Counted from the first letter of the stretch, positions 1 through 6,900 are shown. The stretch is 11,239 bases of DNA from Hyphomicrobium_A sp036559705 (GCA_036559705.1 DATBSP010000079.1:1-11239), one strand, 5' to 3'. Program-made: numbers and translations. Notes: generated by a model not told the origin, from the sequence alone.

Positions 1-1
1 G

Positions 2-1951
2 CACCCGATTCCGGGGCCGGGCGCCGCATTGCCTTCCGCGCCGGTGTTCGCCGCCGAGCCGATCTACAATTCGCTGCCCGGCGTGCCGGCGCTGCAGCCG
101 CCGCTGTCACCGAACCTCAACCCCGGCTTGCCGCCGATGCCGATCCCGGCGTCGGGCGCCGCGCAGCCGTCGGCGCCCGTTTTCGCCATTGAGCCGATGC
201 TCGGTCATGCACAGTCGTCGCCAACGCCGAGCGCGATCCAGCCGCAAGGCGGCAAGACCGGTAGCGCCGCGCCTCTCGTGCGGCCGGTTCCGATGCCGTC
301 GGCGGCTCCACTCCCCGTGGGTACCGCGGCGGGCGTACCCGCGGCCCCGCGTGGTATTCCGAGCGATGCAGACTCAGCGACGCTTCCCTATTCGTTGGGC
401 GGCGTGATGTCGCTCATTCCGAGCTTCGAAGACACGCCGTCGCCGTATGGCCCGAGCGGACTGAGCGGTCCGGCCATGGGTTCGGCGACACCGAGCGAAA
501 CCTTCTCGTTTCTCGATCGCAGCGCCGCGCCGGCCTACGATCCCTCGCCGCGCGCCGGCAATGGCGCGACACCCAGCGCGTCGGGCGCGGCCCCGCGTAA
601 CGGCGCGTCCGGCTCGAGTCTCCCCTTTGCCTATGGAGTGTCGGTGCTCGACCTGAGCGCCCTGAATTTCCAGCACCAGCCGGGGCTAGGCGCGCCGGCC
701 ACCGGCATAACCGGCGTTCGCCCGTTCGATCCTTATGCGATCAAGCGCGATTTCCCGATCCTGCAACAGAACGTAAACGGCCGCCCGCTCGTTTGGCTCG
801 ACAACGGCGCGACAACGCAGAAGCCGCAATCGGTGATCGATCGCATCTCGTATTTCTACGAGAACGAGAACTCGAATATCCACCGCGGCGCCCACACGCT
901 GGCGGCGCGCTCGACGGACGCCTATGAGGGCGCACGCGCCCGAGTTCGCGCCTTCATCAACGCGCCGACGCCCGACAGCATCATTTTTGTGCGCGGCACG
1001 ACGGAAGGCATCAACCTCATCGCCAAGGCGTGGGGCGGCCGCAACGTCAACGAGGGCGACGAGATCGTCGTCACCCATCTCGAGCACCACGCCAACATCG
1101 TTCCCTGGCAGCAACTCGCTGCCGAGAAGGGCGCCGTGCTGCGCGTCGCCCCGGTAGACAACACCGGACAGATCATCCTCGACGAGTACGAGAAGCTGTT
1201 CACGCCGAGGACGCGCGTCGCCTCGTTCAGCCAGGTCTCGAACGCGCTCGGCACCATCACGCCGGTCGCGGAGATGGTGGCCATCGCCCACCGCCACGGC
1301 GCCATCGCGGTCGTCGACGGCGCCCAGTCGGTGTCGCACATGCCCATCGACGTGCAGGCGCTCGACGCCGACTTCTTCGTCTTCTCCGGACACAAGATGT
1401 TCGCGCCGACGGGCATCGGCACCGTCTACGGCCGCCCGAGCATCCTCGAAACGATGCCCCCTTGGCAGGGTGGCGGCAACATGATCCAGGACGTGACGTT
1501 CGAGAAGACGACGTTTCACGCCCCCCCCGGACGATTCGAAGCCGGCACCGGCAACATCGCCGACGCCGTCGGCCTAGGCGCGGCTATCGACTACTTGTCG
1601 ACCATCGGCATGAGCAATATCGCCGCTTACGAACACGAGCTCTTGGGCTACCTGACACGAGGTCTGCTGACCGTTCCCGGGCTGCGCATCATCGGCACCG
1701 CGCACGAGAAGGCAGGCGTTGCCTCGTTCGTACTCGACGAGTGCCGTTCCGAGGACGTCGGCAAGGCGCTCGCCCAGGAAGGCATTGCTGTGCGCTCCGG
1801 TCACCACTGCGCCCAGCCGATCCTGCGCCGCTTCGGACTGGAAGCGACCGTGCGACCTTCGCTGGCACTTTACAACACGACCGACGACGTCGATGCGCTC
1901 GTCGCCGCGCTGCAGCGGATCCAAATCGGCCGCGGCAGACGCCCCGTCTAG
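2..1951 (+). CDS. SufS-like cysteine desulfurase with long disordered N-terminal domain (Family 2A encapsulin cargo type), 5' partial
   Basis: A PLP enzyme predicted to take sulfur from L-cysteine as an enzyme persulfide, releasing alanine. The reading frame is open to the left edge; numbering here starts at the first full codon (base 2; 649 residues visible). Residues 1-239 are low-complexity Pro/Ala/Ser/Gly with few charges, including LPGVPALQPPLSP (25-37) and hydrophobic islands such as LPYSLGGV and FAYGVSVLDL. The catalytic domain starts near RPFDPYAIKRDFPIL (240 on) and has the usual SufS length of about 410 residues. Visible motifs are THLEHHANIVPW, DGAQSVSHMPID, the PLP lysine in FSGHKMF (K465) and the catalytic cysteine in RSGHHCAQP (C603), a group II (SufS) signature. 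A long disordered extension on a cysteine desulfurase is the known hallmark of cargo packed into Family 2A encapsulins; the shell gene is not in view, so encapsulation is inferred. No suf genes are adjacent. The TTG at 29 is probably not the start. Confidence 0.9.
   Translation, partial: HPIPGPGAALPSAPVFAAEPIYNSLPGVPALQPPLSPNLNPGLPPMPIPASGAAQPSAPVFAIEPMLGHAQSSPTPSAIQPQGGKTGSAAPLVRPVPMPSAAPLPVGTAAGVPAAPRGIPSDADSATLPYSLGGVMSLIPSFEDTPSPYGPSGLSGPAMGSATPSETFSFLDRSAAPAYDPSPRAGNGATPSASGAAPRNGASGSSLPFAYGVSVLDLSALNFQHQPGLGAPATGITGVRPFDPYAIKRDFPILQQNVNGRPLVWLDNGATTQKPQSVIDRISYFYENENSNIHRGAHTLAARSTDAYEGARARVRAFINAPTPDSIIFVRGTTEGINLIAKAWGGRNVNEGDEIVVTHLEHHANIVPWQQLAAEKGAVLRVAPVDNTGQIILDEYEKLFTPRTRVASFSQVSNALGTITPVAEMVAIAHRHGAIAVVDGAQSVSHMPIDVQALDADFFVFSGHKMFAPTGIGTVYGRPSILETMPPWQGGGNMIQDVTFEKTTFHAPPGRFEAGTGNIADAVGLGAAIDYLSTIGMSNIAAYEHELLGYLTRGLLTVPGLRIIGTAHEKAGVASFVLDECRSEDVGKALAQEGIAVRSGHHCAQPILRRFGLEATVRPSLALYNTTDDVDALVAALQRIQIGRGRRPV
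5..199 (+). repeat. Duplicated ~20-residue motif in the disordered cargo domain
   Basis: Two in-frame copies of a 20-codon unit lie at 5-64 and 140-199, a period of 135 bases (45 residues). Both copies read PIP..GAA.PSAPVFA.EP, and 15 of 20 residues are identical. Six of those identical residues use different codons, so the copies are not a recent DNA duplication and look conserved at protein level. A further copy could lie to the left of the window. The unit may be a short linear motif used for binding the encapsulin shell, but that is inference. Confidence 0.7.
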
Positions 1952-1954
1952 AGT

Positions 1955-2003
1955 GCGGTGTGGGCGACTCACGCTCACGCCGCTCATAAGCAAAGCAGTT
2001 TTT
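1955..2003 (+). terminator. Weak terminator candidate after the cysteine desulfurase gene
   Basis: GCGGTGTG (1955-1962) can pair with CACGCCGC (1976-1983) over eight pairs, one of them G-U, around a 13-base loop. A run of five T lies at 1999-2003, some 15 bases beyond the stem, which is too far for a textbook intrinsic terminator. It may be only a partial block, leaving read-through into the sulfate-binding protein gene. Confidence 0.25.
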
Positions 2004-2055
2004 AATCGTTCCCGCCGCCCGGGCGCGCTGGCTACTTTTCGCGCCGATCTGGGAT

Positions 2056-2061
2056 GGAGGG
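2056..2061 (+). promoter_or_regulatory. Ribosome binding site deciding the sbp start
   Basis: GGAGGG with a 7-base spacer to the ATG at 2069. It settles the start against the in-frame ATG at 2054, which would place this site inside the coding region. Confidence 0.75.
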
Positions 2062-2068
2062 AAATCCG

Positions 2069-3106
2069 ATGAATTTTGCCCGTACGTTCGCTCGCACGGT
2101 GGCGCCGCGGTGGCTCGTGCTCACGACGCTCGGCATCGCTGCTGCGCTTGCGGTATCGCCGGCAAATGCCGACGAGCCGAAGACGCTGCTCAACGCGTCG
2201 TACGATGTGTCGCGCGAGCTCTATAAGGACATCAACGAAGCCTTCGTGGCCGACTGGAAAAAGAAGACCGGCGAGACGGTGACGATTAACCAATCGCATG
2301 GCGGCTCGACCAAGCAAGCGCTCGCCGTTGCCAATGGTCTCGAGGCCGATGTCGTTACCTTCAACCAGGCGCCGGACGTCGACGTTCTCGTCAAGCAGGG
2401 CGGCCTCGTTGCGGCCGACTGGCGCAAGAAGTTCCCCAATGGGGCTGCGCCTTACACGACGACATCCATCTTCCTCGTCCGCAAAGGCAATCCCAAGGGC
2501 ATCAAGGACTGGGATGATCTCGCCAAGCCGGGCATCGAGGTGATCGTTCCCAACCCGAAGACCTCCGGTAACGGCCGTTACACATATCTCGCCGCCTGGG
2601 GCTATGCACTGCGCAAGACCGGCAACGAGGCAGGCGCCAAGGAGTTCGTCGGCCAGCTGTTCGCCAACGTGCCGGTGCTCGATGGAGGCGGTCGCGGCGC
2701 CACCACGACGTTCACCCAGCGCGACAAGGGCGACGTGCTCGTCACCTTCGAGAACGAGGCTGCACTGATTGGCAAGGAATTCGGTACTGACAAGTTCGAC
2801 ATTATTTATCCGAAGGTGAGCATCATCGCCGAGCCACCGGTCGCCGTTGTCGACAAGGTCGTAGACAAGCGCGGCAGCCGTAAGTTGGCCGAGGCCTACC
2901 TCAACTTCCTCTATTCGCCCGAAGGCCAAGCGATCGTCGCCAAGCACGACCTGCGTCCGCGCGACGAAACCGTACTCAAGGCCAACGCCGGTAAGTTTCC
3001 GGCGATCGAAACATTCTCCGTGGAAGAGCTTCTGGGCGGCTGGGAAGCCGTGCAGAAGCATCACTTCGCCGATGGCGCCACTTACGACCAGCTCGCGGTC
3101 AAATAG
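2069..3106 (+). CDS. sbp: Periplasmic sulfate-binding protein of a sulfate/thiosulfate ABC transporter (Sbp/CysP family)
   Basis: 345 residues, normal for the family. The ATG at 2069 is chosen because GGAGGG at 2056-2061 sits 7 bases upstream and a signal peptide follows directly (basic MNFARTFARTVAPRW, hydrophobic LVLTTLGIAAALAV, cleavage near PANA/DEP). An in-frame ATG at 2054 overlaps the ribosome binding site and is less likely. Family signatures run in order: LLNASYDVSRELY, QSHGGSTKQ (75-83), EADVVTF, APYTTTSIFLVRKGNPKGI, PNPKTSGNGRYTYLAAWGYA, DGGGRGATTTF, DVLVTFENEA, AYLNFLYSPEGQ. It should bind sulfate (or thiosulfate) in the periplasm and deliver it to a CysTWA permease, which is not in the window. 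Two ligand-site positions differ from E. coli Sbp: SGN instead of SGG (166-168), and Phe227 where the sulfate-contacting Trp usually lies. This may mark a known SbpA-like subgroup. It follows the cysteine desulfurase by 117 bases. Confidence 0.93.
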   Translation: MNFARTFARTVAPRWLVLTTLGIAAALAVSPANADEPKTLLNASYDVSRELYKDINEAFVADWKKKTGETVTINQSHGGSTKQALAVANGLEADVVTFNQAPDVDVLVKQGGLVAADWRKKFPNGAAPYTTTSIFLVRKGNPKGIKDWDDLAKPGIEVIVPNPKTSGNGRYTYLAAWGYALRKTGNEAGAKEFVGQLFANVPVLDGGGRGATTTFTQRDKGDVLVTFENEAALIGKEFGTDKFDIIYPKVSIIAEPPVAVVDKVVDKRGSRKLAEAYLNFLYSPEGQAIVAKHDLRPRDETVLKANAGKFPAIETFSVEELLGGWEAVQKHHFADGATYDQLAVK

Positions 3107-3130
3107 TAGCGCCTGCTCACGGCGATGCGT

Positions 3131-3166
3131 GGGCTCGGGGTCTTGTCCGCCCCGGGCCCTTCGTTT
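3131..3166 (+). terminator. Intrinsic terminator candidate downstream of sbp
   Basis: The arms GGGCTCGGGG (3131-3140) and CCCCGGGCCC (3150-3159) pair over all ten positions with one G-U wobble, around a 9-base loop. The stem is very GC-rich and is followed by a broken T-rich stretch (TTCGTTT). It starts 24 bases after the sbp stop and separates sbp from the next gene, implying that the DUF6569-like gene has its own promoter in 3160-3280. I could not pick a convincing -35/-10 pair there. Confidence 0.55.
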
Positions 3167-3289
3167 GCGTGTCCGCCACGATCCGGCCATTGCGCACGCC
3201 CGCGCCCGCCACACGGAGATCGACCTCGGGCCGCAAACTTCGCATATGAGAACAACCCAATTCTGGCTCATTCCGGAAAGGGAGTTGTC

Positions 3290-4336
3290 ATGCAGATCGT
3301 TACGCTTACTGCGGCGAGCCTAGCCGCCCTAGGTATTGCACTATTTGCCCCGCGCCCGGCTTGGGCCGACTCCACGCCGGTCATTTCCGGTCCGCATGTT
3401 CATGAAAATCTTGCCGTCTATTTCGTGCATGGCGCCAGCACGTCAGGCCCCGTGCCACTTACGCTGCAGGAAGCTCTGGCCGAGGGCAGCGTGCGCGTGA
3501 TTGAGACGGGCGAGGTCAACGAGTTGAAGGTCGAGAACACTGGCAGCGAGGATGTGTTCATCCAGTCGGGCGACATCGTGAAGGGCGGCAAGCAGGATCG
3601 CGTGCTGACTTTGAGCTTCGTGCTGCCGCCGAAGTCGGGCGAGGTGGGACTGGCCGCCTTCTGTGTGGAGCACGGCCGTTGGTCGGCGCGCGGCGCCGAG
3701 GACGTCAAGGCCTTTGCCAGCGCGGCCGAGGCGATGCCTTCACGCAAGGCCAAGCTCGCCATGCGCGCGCCGGTAAAGGCAGCGGCAGCGGTAGCCGGCG
3801 ACAGCGGGTCATTCGAAACCTACACGCGCCAACAGGAAGTGTGGGCATCCGTTGCCAGCACACAGGGCAAGCTGTCGGAGAACCTCAGTGCCGCGGTGGC
3901 TGCACCCGATTCGGCGACGAGTCTGCAATTGTCGCTCGAGAACGAAAAGCTGCAGAAGGCGCGTATCGCCTACGCCAGTGCCCTGCAGGCGGCAGGCGAA
4001 GGCAAGGAAGATATCATCGGCTATGTGCTCGCCATCAACGGCCGCATCGTCAGCGCCGACGTCTATCCGTCCAACGGGCTATTCCGCAAGATGTGGAGCA
4101 AGCAGCTCGCCGCCGGCGTGACGGAGGCGATCGGCGAAGCGGGCGCTCAGCGCGCGGCGCCGCCAGGGCAGGAAGCAGCCGCTGCGTTCCTCAAGGCTGC
4201 CGAGAAGCCGACGGCCCGCGAGGAAACGGTCAACGGCTTTTCCCGTCAGGCAGTGCACGACGCCGACACGGCACTCTACGTCGAAGCCCAGCGCGGCGAC
4301 GGAAGCTGGGTGCACCGAAACTACCTGGCGAAGTAG
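3290..4336 (+). CDS. Exported DUF6569/ARPP-1-like protein, function unknown
   Basis: 348 residues from the ATG at 3290, chosen because AGGGAG (3279-3284) lies 5 bases upstream and a signal peptide follows: MQIVTLTAASLAALGIALF, with cleavage near RPAWA/DST. The frame extends upstream to 3125, but that stretch is intergenic in character. The N-terminal domain (about 30-135) carries GPHVHENLAVYFVHG, LTLQEALAEGSVRVIETG, VNELKVENTG, FIQSGDIVKGGKQDR (90-104), LPPKSGEVGLAAFCVEHGRW. This pattern resembles the DUF6569 family, also named ARPP-1; I recall it from memory and have not searched. A middle section (about 135-230) is Ala/Lys-rich and probably helical, and the end WVHRNYLAK is family-like. Its molecular role is unknown. 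The signal peptide argues for a periplasmic job. The stop lies two bases from that of the convergent DUF3616 gene. Confidence 0.8.
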   Translation: MQIVTLTAASLAALGIALFAPRPAWADSTPVISGPHVHENLAVYFVHGASTSGPVPLTLQEALAEGSVRVIETGEVNELKVENTGSEDVFIQSGDIVKGGKQDRVLTLSFVLPPKSGEVGLAAFCVEHGRWSARGAEDVKAFASAAEAMPSRKAKLAMRAPVKAAAAVAGDSGSFETYTRQQEVWASVASTQGKLSENLSAAVAAPDSATSLQLSLENEKLQKARIAYASALQAAGEGKEDIIGYVLAINGRIVSADVYPSNGLFRKMWSKQLAAGVTEAIGEAGAQRAAPPGQEAAAAFLKAAEKPTAREETVNGFSRQAVHDADTALYVEAQRGDGSWVHRNYLAK

Positions 4337-4338
4337 GT

Positions 4339-5413
4339 CTACGTCCGCGCCGTCTTCTTTCCCGCGCAACGGCGCGGCTCGTCGGTCTCGGGCAGATCTA
4401 TCAGATCGGCCGTCAGCGTTCCCTTTGGCCTCAATCGCCATTCGAATGGACGGTCAGGCACAACCACGAGCTTGCTCTTATCGACGAGCCCAATCCCTTC
4501 CGGCCGCTCGCAAGGATACACGCGGTCCGCCTGCGCAAGGCGCTTAGCGGGCTCGAAATCGAACAGAAATTCCAGATGCCCGGTACCCAACTCGACCTTC
4601 TCGTCCTTTCTTGAGGCGCGGTCGAATGCGCCATGCCAGCGGTAGAGCGCGAAGGGAGCGTCAAGATCCATGCTCGGGCCTGCGAGCACGAGCAGGTCGT
4701 CGCCCTCGCGGACGAGATCGCGTATGCCGAGACCGTTGAGTTGCAAAAAGCTCAGCCGGTAGCGCTGTCCATTTCGCTTGCGCAGAGAGAAACCCTTGTC
4801 GCCGATCGCAACCGAAAGGCGCATGACGATCGCGAAGCCGCCAGCGGCAGGTCCACGTAGCCCAAGCAGGATCTCGGTGTCGTCAACCGCTATGCCTTCG
4901 ATGTCCAGGCCGTTCTCTTTGGCAGGCCATTTGAGCGCATCTGCGAGGTAGCCGCCTTCGCTCTCAATGGCGGAGTGCAGGCTGCCCTTTTCTCTGCCTA
5001 GTGGCAAAGCGAGCCCGCCGTTCGGGACGGACCGGCCATCATCGCGCAGTGGTACGAATCCCAATGCGCAGCGGCGCCCTGTCCAAGGTCCGGCGGACGC
5101 GCTTGCGTAGTTGCGCGGGCTTGACGATCGGCTTCGGCCCTTTGGCCCCTCCGCTAGCGTCCTTGAATGCGGGGAACAGCTTCACCAGATCGAAGTTCTC
5201 GGCGCGCGAAAATCTTGCCGACCCGCGGGTCAATCGTTCGATTGATGCCCCTTCGTCGGATGCGGTCCACGAGTCCGTGTCCACCGCTGCGACCGCCGAG
5301 ATGTTGGCGATCCGCGACCTGTCCTTTGAACCTTCTTTGGCTGGACGATCAGCCATCTTCGCGGCGATAGCCGCATAGTCGAGTACAAGGCGATTCTTGG
5401 CGCTTGCCCACAT
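4339..5413 (-). pseudogene. DUF3616-like gene, frameshifted near 5075-5090 and apparently shortened inside
   Basis: Two overlapping minus-strand frames join into one DUF3616-like protein. The first starts at ATG 5413 behind a strong GGGAGGGG ribosome site (5417-5424 on the + strand as its complement) and holds the family N-terminus: RIANISAVAAVDTDSWTAS, DEGASIERLT, FDLVKLFPAF, then a basic stretch LRKRVRRTLDR, stopping at 5039. The second frame holds the rest, from RRCALGFVPLRDDGR through NGLDIEGIAVD, LLGLRGPAAGGFAIV, DDLLVLAGPSMDLD, HLEFLFDFEP, to the stop at 4339. One extra base in the GGG of the minus strand near 5075-5080 would explain the switch. The segment expected between LFPAF and the basic stretch (usually DIEGL...GYLW..GSH) also looks missing, about 25 residues. 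A sequencing error could explain the frameshift but not the gap. The family's function is unknown (probably a beta-propeller). Confidence 0.65.
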
Positions 5414-5416
5414 CGT

Positions 5417-5424
5417 CCCCTCCC
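5417..5424 (-). promoter_or_regulatory. Ribosome binding site of the DUF3616-like gene
   Basis: On the minus strand GGGAGGGG precedes the ATG at 5413 by three bases (up to six if only GGGAG pairs). The site is intact although the coding frame is broken, which suggests recent damage or a sequence error. Confidence 0.5.
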
Positions 5425-5538
5425 CGTCGACGCTACAGTTGCCGATCCTACATCCTTCAGTTGGTCAATTCTCTAGACGTCGCTCAACCCCCCGCATCCT
5501 GGACGGCTGATGGCGCCCCGCGCTAAGCTTGGAGCCAA

Positions 5539-6390
5539 ATGCACGAGAAGCCCACATCCCACTTGTCCGCTGAGGAGATCGAGCGCTACAAGCGCCACCT
5601 CGTGCTGAAGGAGGTCGGCGGCCAGGGTCAGCAGAAGCTGAAGGCCGCCCGTGTGTTAGTTGTCGGCGCCGGTGGCCTCGGCTCGCCGCTCGTCCTCTAT
5701 CTTGCCGCAGCGGGCGTCGGCACCATCGGCATCGTCGACGACGACCGGGTGTCGCTCGACAACCTGCAGCGCCAGATCGTCCATGACACGGACCACGTCG
5801 GGGTGGCAAAGGTCGCGAGTGCGAGCGATGCTGCCCACAAGATCAACCCACACGTCACTGTGGAGGCCGTAGAGGCGCGCCTTAACGCCGGCAACGCCGC
5901 GTCCATAATCTGCAGCTACGACATCGTCGCCGACGGCTCGGACAACGCCGAAACGCGCTATCTCGTCTCCGATGCCTGCTACTTCGCAGGGCGTACGCTC
6001 GTGTTCGGCGCCGTAGGCCCGTTTGACGGCTACGTCTCGACCTTCAAGCCGCACGAGCGCGACACCGCCGGCAACCCCTACCCGAGCTACCGTTGCCTGT
6101 TCCCGGAAGCACCGCCTCCCGGCACCATACCCAACTGCGCCGAGGTAGGCGTCCTCGGTGCCGTCGTCGGTGTCATCGGCACCCTGCAAGCGACCGAAGT
6201 CTTGAAGGAAATTCTGGGGATCGGGACTGGTCTTGCCGGCCGCCTGTTGATGTACGACGGCCTGGCTGCACGCTTTGAGACGCTGTCGATCGCCTGGGAT
6301 CCGGAAAATCCGATCAGTGGCCGCAACCCGACGATAACCGACCTTTCAATTCACATTGCGAATAGTCGCAACTCGATATGCGCCGCGTGA
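5539..6390 (+). CDS. moeB: MoeB/ThiF/HesA-family adenylyltransferase (molybdopterin-synthase sulfur carrier activating type)
   Basis: 283 residues. Enzymes of this E1-like family adenylate the C-terminal glycine of a ubiquitin-like sulfur carrier (MoaD or ThiS) with ATP, preparing it to receive sulfur, ultimately from a cysteine desulfurase. Visible motifs are the N-terminal RYKRHLVLKEVGGQGQQKL, nucleotide-binding GAGGLGS (43-49), DDDRVSLDNLQRQ (the R..R-Q of the active site), ADGSDNAETRYLVSDAC, YRCLFPEAPPPGTIPNCAE and GVIGTLQATEVLKEILG. The start has GGAG at 5531-5534 with a short 4-base spacer. Odd feature: the two CxxC zinc pairs of E. coli MoeB are mostly absent. PCYRC is PSYRC here (Ser183, Cys186) and CPVCG is NPISG (257-261). 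No rhodanese domain is fused. It could instead serve ThiS; MoeB is the best match on overall form. It is followed by a DUF4189 gene 15 bases on. Confidence 0.88.
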   Translation: MHEKPTSHLSAEEIERYKRHLVLKEVGGQGQQKLKAARVLVVGAGGLGSPLVLYLAAAGVGTIGIVDDDRVSLDNLQRQIVHDTDHVGVAKVASASDAAHKINPHVTVEAVEARLNAGNAASIICSYDIVADGSDNAETRYLVSDACYFAGRTLVFGAVGPFDGYVSTFKPHERDTAGNPYPSYRCLFPEAPPPGTIPNCAEVGVLGAVVGVIGTLQATEVLKEILGIGTGLAGRLLMYDGLAARFETLSIAWDPENPISGRNPTITDLSIHIANSRNSICAA

Positions 6391-6405
6391 GAGGATAGCG
6401 CTTCC

Positions 6406-6900
6406 ATGCTGCTCGTTCGGATTTGGCTCACCGTGCTCCTCACCATTGTCGCCTCCATCTTGCTTCCGCTCCCTGGCTTGGACAACGAGATCCAGGCGCA
6501 GCCCGAGCAGCCTATGACGTCGGTCGCTCCCGCTCCGCCGTCACCTGAGGCGCCGGAGTTTGGTGCTATCGCCTTTACCCCAGATGGTTCGTTCTTCTCG
6601 GTATGGAAGATCGGCTCGCGAACGGAAGCCGAGGAAAAGGTGCGCACCGAGTGCGCAGCGCTCGGGCGTGGCACCTGCGAGGCGATGAGCTTCCGCGGCG
6701 AAATTTGCGCGGCGATCGCCTCAGCGCAGATCGCCAAGCAGCGCAAGATCACCTATTCGGGCGGGGCACTTACCCCGAGCGACGCCGAGCGGCTGGCGCT
6801 CGGGCGCTGCAACGCCGACAGGCGCGCGCGCGGTAGCTGCCAGCTGCGCACAACCGTGTGCGGCGACGGCCGCTTGGATTCGGCCGCACGCGTTCCCTAA
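6406..6900 (+). CDS. Exported DUF4189-domain protein
   Basis: 164 residues. It starts with an uncleaved or cleaved signal sequence (LLVRIWLTVLLTIVASILLPL), then a Pro/Ala/Glu linker, then a DUF4189-like domain from about residue 52: FGAIAFTPDGSFFSVWKIGSRTEAE.., ECAALGRGTCEAM, GEICAAIASAQ. Six cysteines (83, 91, 101, 135, 145, 152) suggest disulfides in the periplasm. The ribosome site GAGGAT (6391-6396) begins right after the moeB stop and has a 9-base spacer, so the two genes are probably co-transcribed. The domain's function is not known and nothing here ties it to MoeB beyond position. Its stop codon overlaps that of the convergent dehydrogenase. Confidence 0.8.
   Translation: MLLVRIWLTVLLTIVASILLPLPGLDNEIQAQPEQPMTSVAPAPPSPEAPEFGAIAFTPDGSFFSVWKIGSRTEAEEKVRTECAALGRGTCEAMSFRGEICAAIASAQIAKQRKITYSGGALTPSDAERLALGRCNADRRARGSCQLRTTVCGDGRLDSAARVP

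Noticed and set aside
29..31. TTG as the start of the cysteine desulfurase
   Set aside because: The frame is open to the left edge, and the upstream residues are part of the first copy of the repeated motif, so the true start is outside the window.
686..1519. Minus-strand open frame opposite the catalytic domain
   Set aside because: The translation is Arg/Asp/Val-rich without family motifs; it mirrors the codon bias of the real gene.
3218..3250. Promoter for the DUF6569-like gene (TCGACC, 17 bases, CATATG)
   Set aside because: Spacing fits, but only about half the bases match consensus, too weak to list as a feature.
1574..3271. Very long minus-strand open frame opposite the desulfurase 3' end and sbp
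   Set aside because: It is exactly antisense to two well-supported genes, has no recognisable domain, and long antisense frames are common in GC-rich coding DNA.
3679..4614. Plus-strand open frame in another frame of the DUF6569-like gene, running into the DUF3616 region
   Set aside because: Extremely Arg/Gly-rich shadow translation crossing two supported genes.
5001..5378. Plus-strand open frame opposite the DUF3616 N-terminal part
   Set aside because: No motifs; the opposite strand matches DUF3616.
5466..5480. Possible iron control element near the moeB promoter region (AATTCTCTAGACG)
   Set aside because: It does not match TTTAGAA-N-TTCTAAA closely enough; only short parts agree.
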